NCBI GenBank assembly: GCA_035325705.1
Contig: DAOKZI010000022.1
Coordinates: 1 to 64,000 of the forward strand
Source of the DNA: Ga0077536 sp035325705
GTDB lineage: Bacteria > Pseudomonadota > Gammaproteobacteria > Ga0077536
Direction: 5' to 3'
DNA length: 64,000 nt
The first letter of the stretch is position 1. Every line of letters begins with the position of its first letter. Below, in pieces: positions 1-8,747 of this stretch. Under the pieces are notes generated by a model that saw only the letters and a list, made by a program, of their open reading frames with translations, was not told the DNA's origin and did not search any database. The position numbers and the translations under genes were made by a program.

Positions 1-23
1 TTTGCGGGTGACGCACGCGCTTC

Positions 24-60
24 ATGACCGTTGGGCTGACGAAGGAAGCCCAACGGTCAT
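24..60. repeat. Family A palindrome, copy 1
   Basis: A perfect-stem dyad: ATGACCG-TTGGGCT, a short GACGAAGGA centre, then AGCCCAA-CGGTCAT. The core recurs near 7491, 17276, 17574, 20109, 20168, 23775 and 26821, always between genes. It could form an RNA hairpin on either strand. Confidence 0.85.
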
Positions 61-106
61 GACGCCCGCGTCACCTCCAATCATGAAAGAGGCGCGGTGA
101 GCCCAG

Positions 107-196
107 CTCCCGGATTCCGCGCCGCTGCGCTGCGCTCCTTCCGGGCTACAAGACAAAGATCTTCGTAGCCCGGAAGGAGCGCAGCGGAATCCGGGT
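107..196. repeat. Family B inverted pair, copy 1
   Basis: Two B units face each other: CCCGGATTCCGC..CTCCTTCCGGGCTAC and GTAGCCCGGAAGGAGCGCAGCGGAATCCGGG, separated by about 19 bp. This is the REP-like element common in GC-rich proteobacteria. The first 400 bases hold only A and B repeats, with no convincing gene. Confidence 0.85.
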
Positions 197-347
197 TCGG
201 CGCTAGTCGTTGCTCCCGGGGTCGATGCCATGCCTCTCAATAAGGGCTACCACGACCGCGACGCTCTTTCACGGCAAGCTACGAGCTACGATTCGCTCCG
301 CTCGAAGCCGGCGGCACGTTCGAAAGAACGTGCCACGCCGGACGGCG

Positions 348-379
348 ATCCCGGATTCGTTGCGCTCATCCGGGCTACG
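348..379. repeat. Family B single unit
   Basis: A diverged B unit (CCCGGATTCG..GCTCATCCGGGCTACGA) lying 22 bp beyond the stop codon of the LLM gene on the minus strand, where it could act as a 3' hairpin. Confidence 0.7.
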
Positions 380-401
380 AGGACGGCACTCCGGATCGGA
401 T

Positions 402-1472
402 TCACCCGAACGCCGGCATGATCTCGTCGGCGAACTGATCGATGGTCGCGTCGGTGTCGAGGATGGGCTGCACGGCGACCTGGTGCACGCCCGCGGCCTG
501 CATCTGGCGGATCGAATCGATCACCTGCTCCTTGGTGCCGACCAGCGTCGTGGCGCGCATGATCTTTTCGGTCATCAGCGCCTCGTGCTCGGGACGCAGT
601 TTCTGCAGGTAGCCGCTGTAGAGCTTCAGATGCCGCGTCTCGACCGGCGCCTCGGGATCCTTGTAGACGTTGGTGAAGGCGACCAGCTCGTCGCGCAGAT
701 CGGCCGGCAGCAGCGCGGGATCGTGGTGCGTCGACAGCGCAAAGATGTTGCTGCTGGAGGCGACCATCGGGCCGACCGCCTCGCGCACCTCGCGCGTCTC
801 GATGTCCTTCTCGTTCTTCGTCAGATAGAAGGCCGTCATCGACAGCACGTAGATCTTGTCCGGATCGCGCCCCGCCTTCTTCGCGCCGATCTTCACGTTG
901 TCGACCATCCACTTGACGATGGACGGATGCACGGCGCCGAAGAGAATCACGCCGTCGGCGATTTCGCCCGCCATCTGCGCGACCTTCGGGCCGCTCGCGG
1001 AGATGTAGACGGGAATCGGATCCTTGATGTTGATGTAGCCCATGTCCGGGTTCAGGAACCTGATCTTGCGATGGCGATCGCCTTCCGAATAATCCGTGAT
1101 CTCGTTCTTGAAGAGCCCCTGGCAGACGAGGATGTGCTCGCGCAGCTCGTCGAGACGCGCGGCCGGCATGCCCAGCGTGCGCCGCGTCGTATTGCCGGTG
1201 CCGATGCCGAGGATTGCGCGGCCCGGCGCGATCTGGTTGATCGTCGCCATGCCGCAGGCCGTGAGCGGCGCGATGCGCGACTTCGGATTGGTGACGCCGG
1301 GCCCGAGCTTGATCTTCTTCGTCGCCGCCGCGCACAGCGCGAGGGAGGCATAGACCTCGCTGCCGAGCATCTGTGAATCATAGAGCCAGCCGTGCGAGTA
1401 GCCGCGATCCTCGGCGTGCTCGACCTGCGGCGCGACCTGGCAGGAACCCATGAAGACGAATCCGAAATCCAT
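402..1472 (-). CDS. LLM-class (luciferase-like) flavin/F420-dependent oxidoreductase
   Basis: 356 aa with a (beta/alpha)8 bacterial-luciferase fold. The N-terminus MDFGFVF, then HAEDRGY..GWLYDSQ, KIKLGPGVTNP and APGRAILGIGTG, is typical of the F420/FMN-dependent LLM family and closest in flavour to methylene-H4MPT reductase-like members. Probably a soluble reductase or monooxygenase of unknown substrate. The start at 1472 gives the family-standard N-terminus; the longer frame upstream adds 23 low-quality residues. It lies 174 nt downstream of the ABC exporter on the same strand. Whether it uses F420 or FMN cannot be read from sequence. One of four LLM genes in the window. Confidence 0.85.
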   Translation of the reverse strand: MDFGFVFMGSCQVAPQVEHAEDRGYSHGWLYDSQMLGSEVYASLALCAAATKKIKLGPGVTNPKSRIAPLTACGMATINQIAPGRAILGIGTGNTTRRTLGMPAARLDELREHILVCQGLFKNEITDYSEGDRHRKIRFLNPDMGYINIKDPIPVYISASGPKVAQMAGEIADGVILFGAVHPSIVKWMVDNVKIGAKKAGRDPDKIYVLSMTAFYLTKNEKDIETREVREAVGPMVASSSNIFALSTHHDPALLPADLRDELVAFTNVYKDPEAPVETRHLKLYSGYLQKLRPEHEALMTEKIMRATTLVGTKEQVIDSIRQMQAAGVHQVAVQPILDTDATIDQFADEIMPAFG

Positions 1473-1646
1473 GACGACCTCCGTGCTTGCGTATACCGGG
1501 GCGCCAAGAATAGGAGACTTCGCGCCGCGGAAGCCACGCATTCGTGATCCGGAGGAGCGCGGCGAATCCAGGGTTCGGCAGCGAGGGGCGTGACACCGTC
1601 GATGCCGGCCGCGCGACCGACCTCGAATCCGCGGCCGGCATCCGAC

Positions 1647-3422
1647 CTACGCGTGGAACTGCAGCGCGGCGAGCTTTGCATAGAGGCCGCCGGCCCGGCT
1701 CAGCGAGGCGTGCGTGCCGACCTCGACGATGCGGCCCTGATCGAGCACGACGATGCGGTCCGCGTGCTGCACCGTCGCCAGCCGGTGGGCGATGATCAGC
1801 GTGGTGTGATCGCGCATCAGCGTCGCCAGCGCCTGCTGCACCAGGCGCTCGGACTCGGCGTCGAGCGCGCTGGTCGCCTCGTCGAGCAGCAGCAGCGGTC
1901 GCTCGGCGAGGATCGCCCGCGCGATGGCGAGGCGCTGGCGCTGACCGCCGGAGAGCTGCACCCCGCGCTCGCCCAGCGTGCTCGCGAGACCCTGCGGCAG
2001 GCGTTCGATGAATTCCCACGCGAAGGCCGCGCGGCAGGCCGCTTCGACGTCGGCATCGCTCGCGTCGGGCCGCCCATAGCTCACGTTGTCGCGCACGCTG
2101 GCGGCGAAGATCACGGGCTCCTGGGGCACCAGCGCGATGTGGCGGCGCAGCTCGCGCGGATCGAGCGCGCGGGCGTCGACGCCGTCGAAGCGCACGCTGC
2201 CCGCCTGCGGATCGTAATAGCGCAGCAGGAGCTGGAACACGGTGGTCTTGCCGGCACCGGAGGGACCGACCAGCGCGACTTTCTCGCCCGCCGCGACGGC
2301 GAGCGAGAAATCGTGCAGCGCCGGTGCCGCCGGTCGCGTGGGATAGCTGAAGCTGACGGCCTCGAAGCGCACCGCGCCGCGCGGCGGCACCGGCAGCTCC
2401 TGCGCCGCCGGCGGCGCGGTGATCGCGGACGCGGTGGCGAGCAGCTCGACCAGACGTTCCGCGGCGCCTGCCGCTCGCTGCAGCTCGCCCCATACTTCCG
2501 CGATCGCGCCGACGCCGCCCGCGACCATCACCGAATAGAACACGAAGGCCGATAGATCGCCCGGCGACAGGCGTCCGGCGACGACGTCGTGGCCGCCGAC
2601 CCACAGGATCGCCCCGATCGCCGAAAAGCTCAGCAGGATGACGGCCGCGATCATCGCGGCGCGCACGAGGATGCGGCGGCGCGCGGTGCCGAACTGCGCT
2701 TCGACGCGATCCGTGAACAGGACGCGATCCGCGTCTTCGTGCACATAGGCCTGGACGGTGCGGATCTCGTGCAGCGTCTCGTCGACATAGGCAGCGACGT
2801 CCGCGACGCGATCCTGGCTCGCGCGCGAGAGCTGGCGCAGGCGCCGCCCGGCGAGGGCGATCGGCAGCGCGACGATAGGCACGCCGACGAGCACGAGCAG
2901 CGTGAGCTTCGCCGAGGTCAGCGCGAGCATCACGATGGCGCCGAGCATCAACAGCAGATTGCGCAGCGCGAACGAGGCCGAGGAGCCGATGACGGTCTCG
3001 AGGATCTGCGTGTCGTTGGTGAGGCGCGAGATGACCTCGCCCGTACGCGTCAGCTCGAAGAAGGCGGGCGAGAGCTCGAGTATGTGATCGAAAGCCGCAC
3101 GCCGGATGTCGGCGGTCACGCGCTCGCCTAGCCAGGTCACGAGGTAGAAGCGGCCGAAGGTGGCAGCCGCCATCACCAGAATCACGACGAAGAGGCCGAT
3201 CAGCGCTTCGTCGAGGAGGCCGGGATTGCCGGCCGCGATGCCGCGATCGATCACCAGGCGCAGCCCCTGCCCGATCGCGAGCACGCTCGAGGCCGCGACG
3301 AGCAGCGCGGCGGCCGCGGCGAGGACGCGCGCGCGATAGGGCCGCACGAAGCGCCACAGCAGGCCGAGCTGGCGCAGATCCTGCGATCGGGGTCGACGCT
3401 GCGCGTCGCGGCTGCCGGGCAT
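1647..3422 (-). CDS. MsbA-like ABC exporter, fused permease and ATPase
   Basis: 591 aa half-transporter of the ABCB/MsbA-related group. Residues about 25-310 are the six-helix transmembrane domain. The C-terminal ATPase has Walker A GPSGAGKTT (386-394), Q-loop VPQEP, signature LSGGQRQR, Walker B LLLLDEATSALD and H-loop IIAHRLATV, so all catalytic motifs are intact. It should homodimerise in the inner membrane and export a lipid-like or hydrophobic substrate. The start at 3422 is the first Met before the RFVRPYR helix; the open frame continues upstream without family similarity. It is divergent from the esterase at 3607. The substrate cannot be told from sequence. Confidence 0.93.
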   Translation of the reverse strand: MPGSRDAQRRPRSQDLRQLGLLWRFVRPYRARVLAAAAALLVAASSVLAIGQGLRLVIDRGIAAGNPGLLDEALIGLFVVILVMAAATFGRFYLVTWLGERVTADIRRAAFDHILELSPAFFELTRTGEVISRLTNDTQILETVIGSSASFALRNLLLMLGAIVMLALTSAKLTLLVLVGVPIVALPIALAGRRLRQLSRASQDRVADVAAYVDETLHEIRTVQAYVHEDADRVLFTDRVEAQFGTARRRILVRAAMIAAVILLSFSAIGAILWVGGHDVVAGRLSPGDLSAFVFYSVMVAGGVGAIAEVWGELQRAAGAAERLVELLATASAITAPPAAQELPVPPRGAVRFEAVSFSYPTRPAAPALHDFSLAVAAGEKVALVGPSGAGKTTVFQLLLRYYDPQAGSVRFDGVDARALDPRELRRHIALVPQEPVIFAASVRDNVSYGRPDASDADVEAACRAAFAWEFIERLPQGLASTLGERGVQLSGGQRQRLAIARAILAERPLLLLDEATSALDAESERLVQQALATLMRDHTTLIIAHRLATVQHADRIVVLDQGRIVEVGTHASLSRAGGLYAKLAALQFHA

Positions 3423-3593
3423 GAGGAAGAGGATGCGTTGGGTGAACGGCGCATTGTAGCGCCCGCGTCGGCGCGGCGGGCCGGGCCCTCGGTTCCGCGC
3501 CGCCGGCCGGCCCGATATCATCGCAGCCGCGTCGTCCTGCACGCCGGGGCGGCGCTCGAGTATCGATAACGACGGCCCGACGAGGCTATTTAG

Positions 3594-3600
3594 AAGGAGG
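3594..3600 (+). promoter_or_regulatory. Strong ribosome binding site for the HSL-type esterase
   Basis: AAGGAGG lies 6 nt upstream of the ATG at 3607, a near-perfect anti-SD match that fixes the start. Confidence 0.85.
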
Positions 3601-3606
3601 TCTTCG

Positions 3607-4512
3607 ATGAGTATTCGGACTGCCCAGGATCTGCGCGACGCGTACCGCCGGTTCAACGAAGCGGCGCTCGCCAATCCGAACGCGACGCTGGCCGAGATGC
3701 GCGCGAACGCCGAGGCGTTCGCCGAGATGACGGCCGAAGCTTCCGGCGTGAAATACGAGAACGTCGATGCCGGCGGCGTGCCGGCGATCAAAGTGACGCC
3801 GGACGGCGCGCACACCGATCGCGTACTGCAGTACGTGCACGGCGGCGGCTACGTGTTCTGCTCCGCGAACACGCACAAGCGCATGGCGGGCCACATGGCG
3901 AAAGCGATCGGCTGCCCGGCGCTCGTGCTCGACTACCGCCTCGCGCCCGAGCATCCCCATCCCGCGCCCGTCAACGACTCGATCACGGCCTACCGCTGGC
4001 TGCTGTCCCAGGGCATCAGAGCCGAGCACATCGCGATCTCCGGTGACTCTGCGGGCGGCGGCCTGTGCGTCGCGACGCTGGTGAAACTGCGCGACGACGG
4101 CGTCGCCCAGCCGGCCGCCGCGATCCCGATCTCGCCGTGGGCGGACATGGAAGGCACGGGCGAGTCGATGCAGACGCGCGCCGCCGTCGACATGTGCGTG
4201 CAGAAGCCCGCGATCCAGCAGTTGAGCGCGCTGTTCCTGGCCGGCAAGAGCACGCGCGATCCCTATGCCTCGCCGCTGTATGCCGACCTGAAAGGCATCG
4301 CGCCGCTGTACATCCAGGTCGGCGACGAGGAAACCCTGCTCGACGACGCCGTGCGCCTCGCGCACCGCGCGCTGGACGCCGGCGTCGAGGTCAAGCTCGA
4401 GATCTATCCGGAGATGCAGCACATCTTCCAGATCTGCGCCGGCTACCTGCCGCAGGCCGATCTCGCGATCCAGCGCATGGCCGCGTGGCTGAAGCCGCGC
4501 CTGGGGCTTTGA
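3607..4512 (+). CDS. HSL-family alpha/beta hydrolase (esterase / epsilon-lactone hydrolase-like)
   Basis: 301 aa, normal length for hormone-sensitive-lipase family esterases. The oxyanion-hole motif HGGGYVF is at 78-84 and the nucleophile elbow GDSAG at 146-150 (Ser148). The acid is probably in the VGDEETLLDD segment and the base in EMQHIFQ near the C-terminus. This family includes monoterpene epsilon-lactone hydrolases and short-chain acyl esterases; the substrate is unknown here. It is cytosolic, with no signal peptide, and convergent with rlmJ across a 124-nt gap. Confidence 0.9.
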   Translation: MSIRTAQDLRDAYRRFNEAALANPNATLAEMRANAEAFAEMTAEASGVKYENVDAGGVPAIKVTPDGAHTDRVLQYVHGGGYVFCSANTHKRMAGHMAKAIGCPALVLDYRLAPEHPHPAPVNDSITAYRWLLSQGIRAEHIAISGDSAGGGLCVATLVKLRDDGVAQPAAAIPISPWADMEGTGESMQTRAAVDMCVQKPAIQQLSALFLAGKSTRDPYASPLYADLKGIAPLYIQVGDEETLLDDAVRLAHRALDAGVEVKLEIYPEMQHIFQICAGYLPQADLAIQRMAAWLKPRLGL

Positions 4513-4636
4513 CGGCTCCGGTTGCGAGCCCGTGCGAACGTGCAGCAGAGCGGAACCCGAGATCTGCCGCGGACGCGCGTGAGCGACGCCTCGGCGACGG
4601 CTACGCCCGGCCTCGCTGGCCCCGAGCTACGCGGCT

Positions 4637-5461
4637 TCACTCCTCGGCGATCCGGCGCAGGCGCGTGCGCGCGGCATCGCCTTCGGCGAGGACGCCAGCC
4701 AGGGCTTCGAGCTCGCGCTCGAAGCGGTACGGCGCATTGACGATCAGCATGCCCGAGCCCTTGAGGCCGACCTCGGGCAGATGCGCGGCGGGCAGGTATT
4801 CGATCGCGAGCTGATCGCGGATGCCCGTCGCGGCGAGACGCTCGACGAAGCGCTGTGCGGCGAGACGCGTGAGCACGGGGTACCAGATCGCGAACACGCC
4901 GGTCGCGAAGCGCCGATGCACGTCGACCAGCAGCTCGACGACCTGCGCTTCCTCGGCCTTGCGCTCGTAGGGCGGATCGATCAGCACGAGACCGCGGCGT
5001 TCGCGCGGCGGCAGCCAGGCCTTGAGACGCGCGTAGCCGTCCGCCCGCTCGACGCGCACGGCGGCGTCGCCGGCGAGCTCGGCGGCCAGCGCGGCGTGAT
5101 CGGCCGGATGGAGCTCACACAGCAGGAGCCGATCGCGCTCGCGCATCAGCCCGCGCGCGAGCAGCGGTGAGCCCGGATACCAGCGCAGCGTGCCGTCCGG
5201 ATTCAAAGCGCGCACCGCGGCCAGCCACGGCGCGAGCGGCGCCGCCGTCGAGGTCCACCAGTGCGCGACGCCGGCGCTCGCTTCACCGGTCCTGCGCGCA
5301 CGCGCATCGCCGAGATCGTAGCGGCCGGCGCCGGCGTGGGTATCGATGCAGACGTAGGGTTTGTCCTTGCGCGCCAGTGCCTGCAGCAACAGCGCGAGCA
5401 CCGCGTGCTTGAGGACGTCGGCGTGATTGCCGGCGTGAAAGACGTGTCGATAACTCAGCAC
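4637..5461 (-). CDS. rlmJ: 23S rRNA (adenine2030-N6)-methyltransferase RlmJ
   Basis: 274 aa, against about 280 for E. coli RlmJ. The N-terminus (M/V)LSYRHVFHAGNHADVLKH is the RlmJ hallmark, and LVLIDPPYERK contains the DPPY adenine-N6 methylation motif. It methylates A2030 of 23S rRNA using SAM. The start is GTG at 5461, set by alignment to the family N-terminus; the frame runs open to 5746 but that extension lacks similarity. Divergent from the LLM gene at 5634. Confidence 0.93.
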   Translation of the reverse strand: MLSYRHVFHAGNHADVLKHAVLALLLQALARKDKPYVCIDTHAGAGRYDLGDARARRTGEASAGVAHWWTSTAAPLAPWLAAVRALNPDGTLRWYPGSPLLARGLMRERDRLLLCELHPADHAALAAELAGDAAVRVERADGYARLKAWLPPRERRGLVLIDPPYERKAEEAQVVELLVDVHRRFATGVFAIWYPVLTRLAAQRFVERLAATGIRDQLAIEYLPAAHLPEVGLKGSGMLIVNAPYRFERELEALAGVLAEGDAARTRLRRIAEE

Positions 5462-5633
5462 GGGCCAGCTCGCCGAAAAGAGACGGAACGCGGGATCATC
5501 GTCCGTGCTCGCGCGCCTGCTGCATTGCGTCACGCGCGCGTCGGCTTGCCGAATCCGCACCCGGAGTGTAACGTCGGGCACCCTTGCAAAACACCAACGA
5601 ACGTCACGCGCGTGGCGCGAGGAGAATGAGCTG

Positions 5634-6671
5634 ATGGGTCTTCGATTCGGCGTGCTCTGGCCATTCCGCAACCCGGAATTCGCCCGCGTCCCCTGGGAAC
5701 AGCTATACCGCACGCACCTCGACCTCATCGTCGATTCGGAAGCCATGGGCTACGACGATGCGTGGTTGACCGAACATCATTTCGTCGACGATGGTTATTC
5801 GCCGTCCTTGCTGCCGATCGCGAGCGCGATCGCCGCGCGCACCAGCCGCATCCGCATCGGCACTTTTCTCGTGCTGCTTCCGCTGCACAACCCGGTCCGC
5901 ATCGCAGAGGACACCGCCACCGTCGATCTGATCTCCAACGGCCGCTTCGAGCTCGGCGTCGGCCTCGGCTATCGCCGCCAGGAATTCGAAGATCAGGGCA
6001 TCTCGCACACCGAGCGCGGCGCCCGCCTGCAGGAAGGCATCGCCGTGATCCAGCGCCTGCTGAGCGGCGAATCCGTCACGCTCGACGGCAAGTTCACCAA
6101 GCTGAAGAACATCCAGATCGTGCCGCCGGCGCTGCAGCGGCCGCATCCGCCGCTGTGGCTGGGCGCGCTCGCGCCGAAAGCGATCGAGCGCGCCGCGCGC
6201 ATGGGCCTGCACTTCCAGGCCGTCGGCACGGTCGCGCACGACAAGCTCTACGACGAAGCGCTCGTGAAGCACGGCCGCAGCCCGCAGCAGTACAACATCG
6301 CGCAGCTACGCGCCGTGTTCGTCGCGCCGAGCCGCGCACAGGCCTGGGAACAGGCCGCACAGCCGCTGCAGTACATGTGGAAGTGCTACGCGCAATGGTT
6401 CGCCGAAGCGGCCGACAAGCCGGGTGACGAGAAGGTGCTGGACAGCGTGCCGAGCGTCGAAGAGATGATGCGCAAGCAGTCCATGGATTTCTTCGGCGAG
6501 CAAGCCATCGTCGGCACGCCGAAGGACGCGATCGAAATGATCGACGACTACCGCAAGCGCGGCCGCCTGACCCATCTGGTATGCGCGACGGCGCTGCCCG
6601 GGCTCGCGCCGCACCTGATACGTGACAGCATGGCGCTGTTCGCCCGCGAGGTCATGCCGCGCTTCCGCTGA
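5634..6671 (+). CDS. LLM-class flavin-dependent oxidoreductase
   Basis: 345 aa luciferase-like monooxygenase. Visible family segments are LRFGVLWPFRNP, DDAWLTEHHF, SRIRIGTFLVLLPLHNPVRIAEDTATVD and RFELGVGLGYR. The TEHHF and PLHNPVRIAED patterns resemble the FMN-dependent alkanal/alkane monooxygenase-like branch. The ATG at 5634 is preceded by GAGGAGA; an out-of-frame ATG lies at 5626. It appears monocistronic and is followed by a good intrinsic terminator. The substrate is unknown. Confidence 0.87.
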   Translation: MGLRFGVLWPFRNPEFARVPWEQLYRTHLDLIVDSEAMGYDDAWLTEHHFVDDGYSPSLLPIASAIAARTSRIRIGTFLVLLPLHNPVRIAEDTATVDLISNGRFELGVGLGYRRQEFEDQGISHTERGARLQEGIAVIQRLLSGESVTLDGKFTKLKNIQIVPPALQRPHPPLWLGALAPKAIERAARMGLHFQAVGTVAHDKLYDEALVKHGRSPQQYNIAQLRAVFVAPSRAQAWEQAAQPLQYMWKCYAQWFAEAADKPGDEKVLDSVPSVEEMMRKQSMDFFGEQAIVGTPKDAIEMIDDYRKRGRLTHLVCATALPGLAPHLIRDSMALFAREVMPRFR

Positions 6672-6707
6672 TCGAAGGACAACAACGACATTCCTAGTGA
6701 GACTGAT

Positions 6708-6745
6708 ACCGAGGAGCCTGGAGCCCGGGCCCCTCGGTTTTTTTT
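6708..6745 (+). terminator. Rho-independent terminator
   Basis: ACCGAGG (6708-6714) pairs with CCTCGGT (6732-6738) around a GC-rich loop and is followed by T8 (6738-6745), 37 nt after the LLM stop. It isolates the LLM gene from trxC. Confidence 0.85.
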
Positions 6746-6836
6746 GCCCGCGATTTCGCCGTCTCCCGCCGCACACCGACTTGAATCGCCGCGCCGCGCC
6801 CGCATCTCGTGCTGACCGAGCGAGGGAGCAGCCGCG

Positions 6837-7280
6837 ATGCCCGATCGATCCGACTCCGTTCACGTCGTCTGTCCCCACTGCACGACCGCCAATCGCGTGC
6901 CGGTCGCGCGGCTCGGCGAACAGCCGAGCTGCGGCAAGTGCAAGCGCAAGCTGTTCGAGGGACAGCCTCTGGTCTTGAACCGCGCGAACTTCGAGCGCCA
7001 TCTGACGGCGAGCGATTTGCCGCTCGTCGTCGACTTCTGGGCACCCTGGTGCGGCCCCTGCCGCCAGATGGCGCCCGCCTTCGAAGCCGCGGCGGCGACG
7101 CTGGAACCGCACTACCGCCTCGCCAAGCTGAACACCGACGACGAAGGCGAGCTCGCCGGCCGCTACGGCATCCGCAGCATCCCGACGCTAATCGTGTTCA
7201 AGGGCGGGCGCGAAGTCGCGCGCCAGGCCGGCGCCCTGCAGGCCGGCTCGCTGGTGGAGTGGATACGCCGATCTTCGTAA
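6837..7280 (+). CDS. trxC: Thioredoxin 2 (zinc-binding thioredoxin)
   Basis: 147 aa. The N-terminal zinc ribbon has CPHC (12-15) and CGKC (32-35), followed by a thioredoxin domain with the WCGPC active site at 71-75 and the cis-proline segment RSIPTL. This architecture is diagnostic of TrxC, a cytosolic disulfide reductase often induced by oxidative stress. Length matches the family. It starts 92 nt after the upstream terminator and is followed by the repeat block. Confidence 0.95.
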   Translation: MPDRSDSVHVVCPHCTTANRVPVARLGEQPSCGKCKRKLFEGQPLVLNRANFERHLTASDLPLVVDFWAPWCGPCRQMAPAFEAAAATLEPHYRLAKLNTDDEGELAGRYGIRSIPTLIVFKGGREVARQAGALQAGSLVEWIRRSS

Positions 7281-7312
7281 CCCGGGCTCCTTCCTGCGCG
7301 GACATACCGATC

Positions 7313-7485
7313 AATCTAGCCACGGAGGGCACGGAGGACACGGAGGGAGAAAGGGATTGATGGGCAACCTACTCCGCTGATTATTAGATCTGCGCCTCTG
7401 TGACTCGATTCGCAGGGGTGCCGCCTGCGCGGCGGAAGCGCCCGAATAATCCCTTTCCGTCCTCCGTGCCCTCCGTGGCTAGATT
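7313..7485. repeat. Family C palindromic element, copy 1
   Basis: Terminal inverted repeats AATCTAGCCACGGAGGGCACGGAGG / CCTCCGTGCCCTCCGTGGCTAGATT enclose about 120 bp with no gene. MITE-like in form. Other copies are at 7565 (half), 30294 and 62696. Confidence 0.85.
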
Positions 7486-7490
7486 CAGTT

Positions 7491-7564
7491 TGTAGGTTGG
7501 GCTGACGAAGGAAGCCCAACGTTCGGCGCCCGATGTTGGGCTTCCTTCGTCAGCCCAACCTACA
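7491..7564. repeat. Family A double palindrome
   Basis: TGTAGGTTGGGCTGACGAAGG.. and its inverted copy ..CCTTCGTCAGCCCAACCTACA flank GTTCGGCGCCCGATG, so the pair itself forms one larger hairpin. It sits between two family C segments. Confidence 0.85.
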
Positions 7565-7680
7565 TCCGCTGATTATCAGATCTGCGCCTCGATCACAGTG
7601 GTAGCGCCTGCGCGGCGGAAGCGACCGAATAATCCCTTTCTTCCTCTGTGTTCTCTGTGTTCTCCGTGGCTAGATTCAGT
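7565..7680. repeat. Family C partial copy
   Basis: A direct copy of the right two-thirds of the element at 7313-7485: both carry CCGCTGATTAT(T/C)AGATCTGCG and both end CCGTGGCTAGATTCAGT. It lacks the left inverted end. No gene is seen in 7281-7718. Confidence 0.8.
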
Positions 7681-7718
7681 GCCTTTCAGGTGGCGCAGAC
7701 GCACCCGGATCTCGCGGA

Positions 7719-8747
7719 CTACGGCGCGCCAGCCGGCTCCTCGATGCCCATGTGGAACACGCCGTAGCCGGGCAGCACGAACTGGTTGCTGGCAAGACCG
7801 AGGATGCGCGCGGGCACTTCGCAGGTGATCGGCTGCTCGTCCTCGGTCAGCGGATTCGCGATTACGCCGACGATCTCGCCGGCCGCGACCTCGTCGCCGT
7901 TCCGTTTGCGCGACATGAAGATGCCGCCGTGCTCGGTGCGGATCCAGAACGACTTGCGATAGACGCGCGGCGTGACGCGGCGCTTTTCACCGGCCAGCAT
8001 GTCGAGATTGATCAGCGCCTGGCGCAGCGCCTGCTCGGCGCGTTCGACGTAAGGCGTCTGCACCGTCGTCGCCTCGCCGAACTCGAAGCTCACTGCCGGA
8101 ATGCCGGCCTCGGTCGCGACCCGGCGCAGCATGCGGCTGCTGCCGCGTTTGAACATCACCGGGATGTCGCCGAACAGGCTCGTGAAGCGCCGCACGCGCT
8201 TGTCGTCGAGGTTCGCGCGGAGCTGCGGCAGGTTCGAGCGGTTGAAGGAGCCGGTGTGGAAATCGACGAGATAATCGCAGTGCGACGTCACGACCTGCGT
8301 CCACAGCGCATTGGCGACGCGATCGGCAAAGCTGCCGTCCGGCTCGCCCGGGAAATAGCGGTTGAGATCGCGGCGATCGGGCGTCTCGCGCGCGCCGCGC
8401 GTGAACGCGAGCAGATTCACCACCGGCACGCCGATCAGCGTGCCGCTCAGCATCGCGACCTCGGTGCCGTGCAGGGTGCGGCGTACGACCTCGATGCCGT
8501 TCAGCTCGTCGCCGTGGATCGCCGCGGTCAGGCACAGCGTGGGACCGGCCTGCGCGCCGTGGGCAACGAGCACGGGCGTCGTCAGCATATCGCCGGCATA
8601 GGATTCGCCGAGCGGCAGCGGGCGCTTCGCGAAGGTCCCGGGCTCGATGCGCTGGCCGAGCAGCTCGATCGCCGTATTCGGCTCGGCGCCGGTCGCGACG
8701 CCGAGCGCTCCCATCGCCAGCAGCGCCGCGATCACCTGCCGTAGCAT
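7719..8747 (-). CDS. Secreted succinylglutamate desuccinylase/aspartoacylase-family zinc hydrolase
   Basis: 342 aa with an N-terminal signal peptide (hydrophobic to about residue 20, ending TGAEP). The M14-type metallohydrolase domain carries AAIHGDELNG (zinc His and Glu), DRRDLNRYFPG (substrate Arg) and VDFHTG (third zinc ligand). The C-terminal part (GEIVGVIANP, PITCEVPARI) is the beta-barrel typical of AstE/AspA-like proteins. It probably deacylates an N-acyl amino acid or peptide in the periplasm. The start at 8747 overlaps the transglycosylase stop by 16 nt, implying co-transcription with a cell-wall enzyme; a murein-peptide substrate is conceivable but unproven. Confidence 0.85.
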   Translation of the reverse strand: MLRQVIAALLAMGALGVATGAEPNTAIELLGQRIEPGTFAKRPLPLGESYAGDMLTTPVLVAHGAQAGPTLCLTAAIHGDELNGIEVVRRTLHGTEVAMLSGTLIGVPVVNLLAFTRGARETPDRRDLNRYFPGEPDGSFADRVANALWTQVVTSHCDYLVDFHTGSFNRSNLPQLRANLDDKRVRRFTSLFGDIPVMFKRGSSRMLRRVATEAGIPAVSFEFGEATTVQTPYVERAEQALRQALINLDMLAGEKRRVTPRVYRKSFWIRTEHGGIFMSRKRNGDEVAAGEIVGVIANPLTEDEQPITCEVPARILGLASNQFVLPGYGVFHMGIEEPAGAP

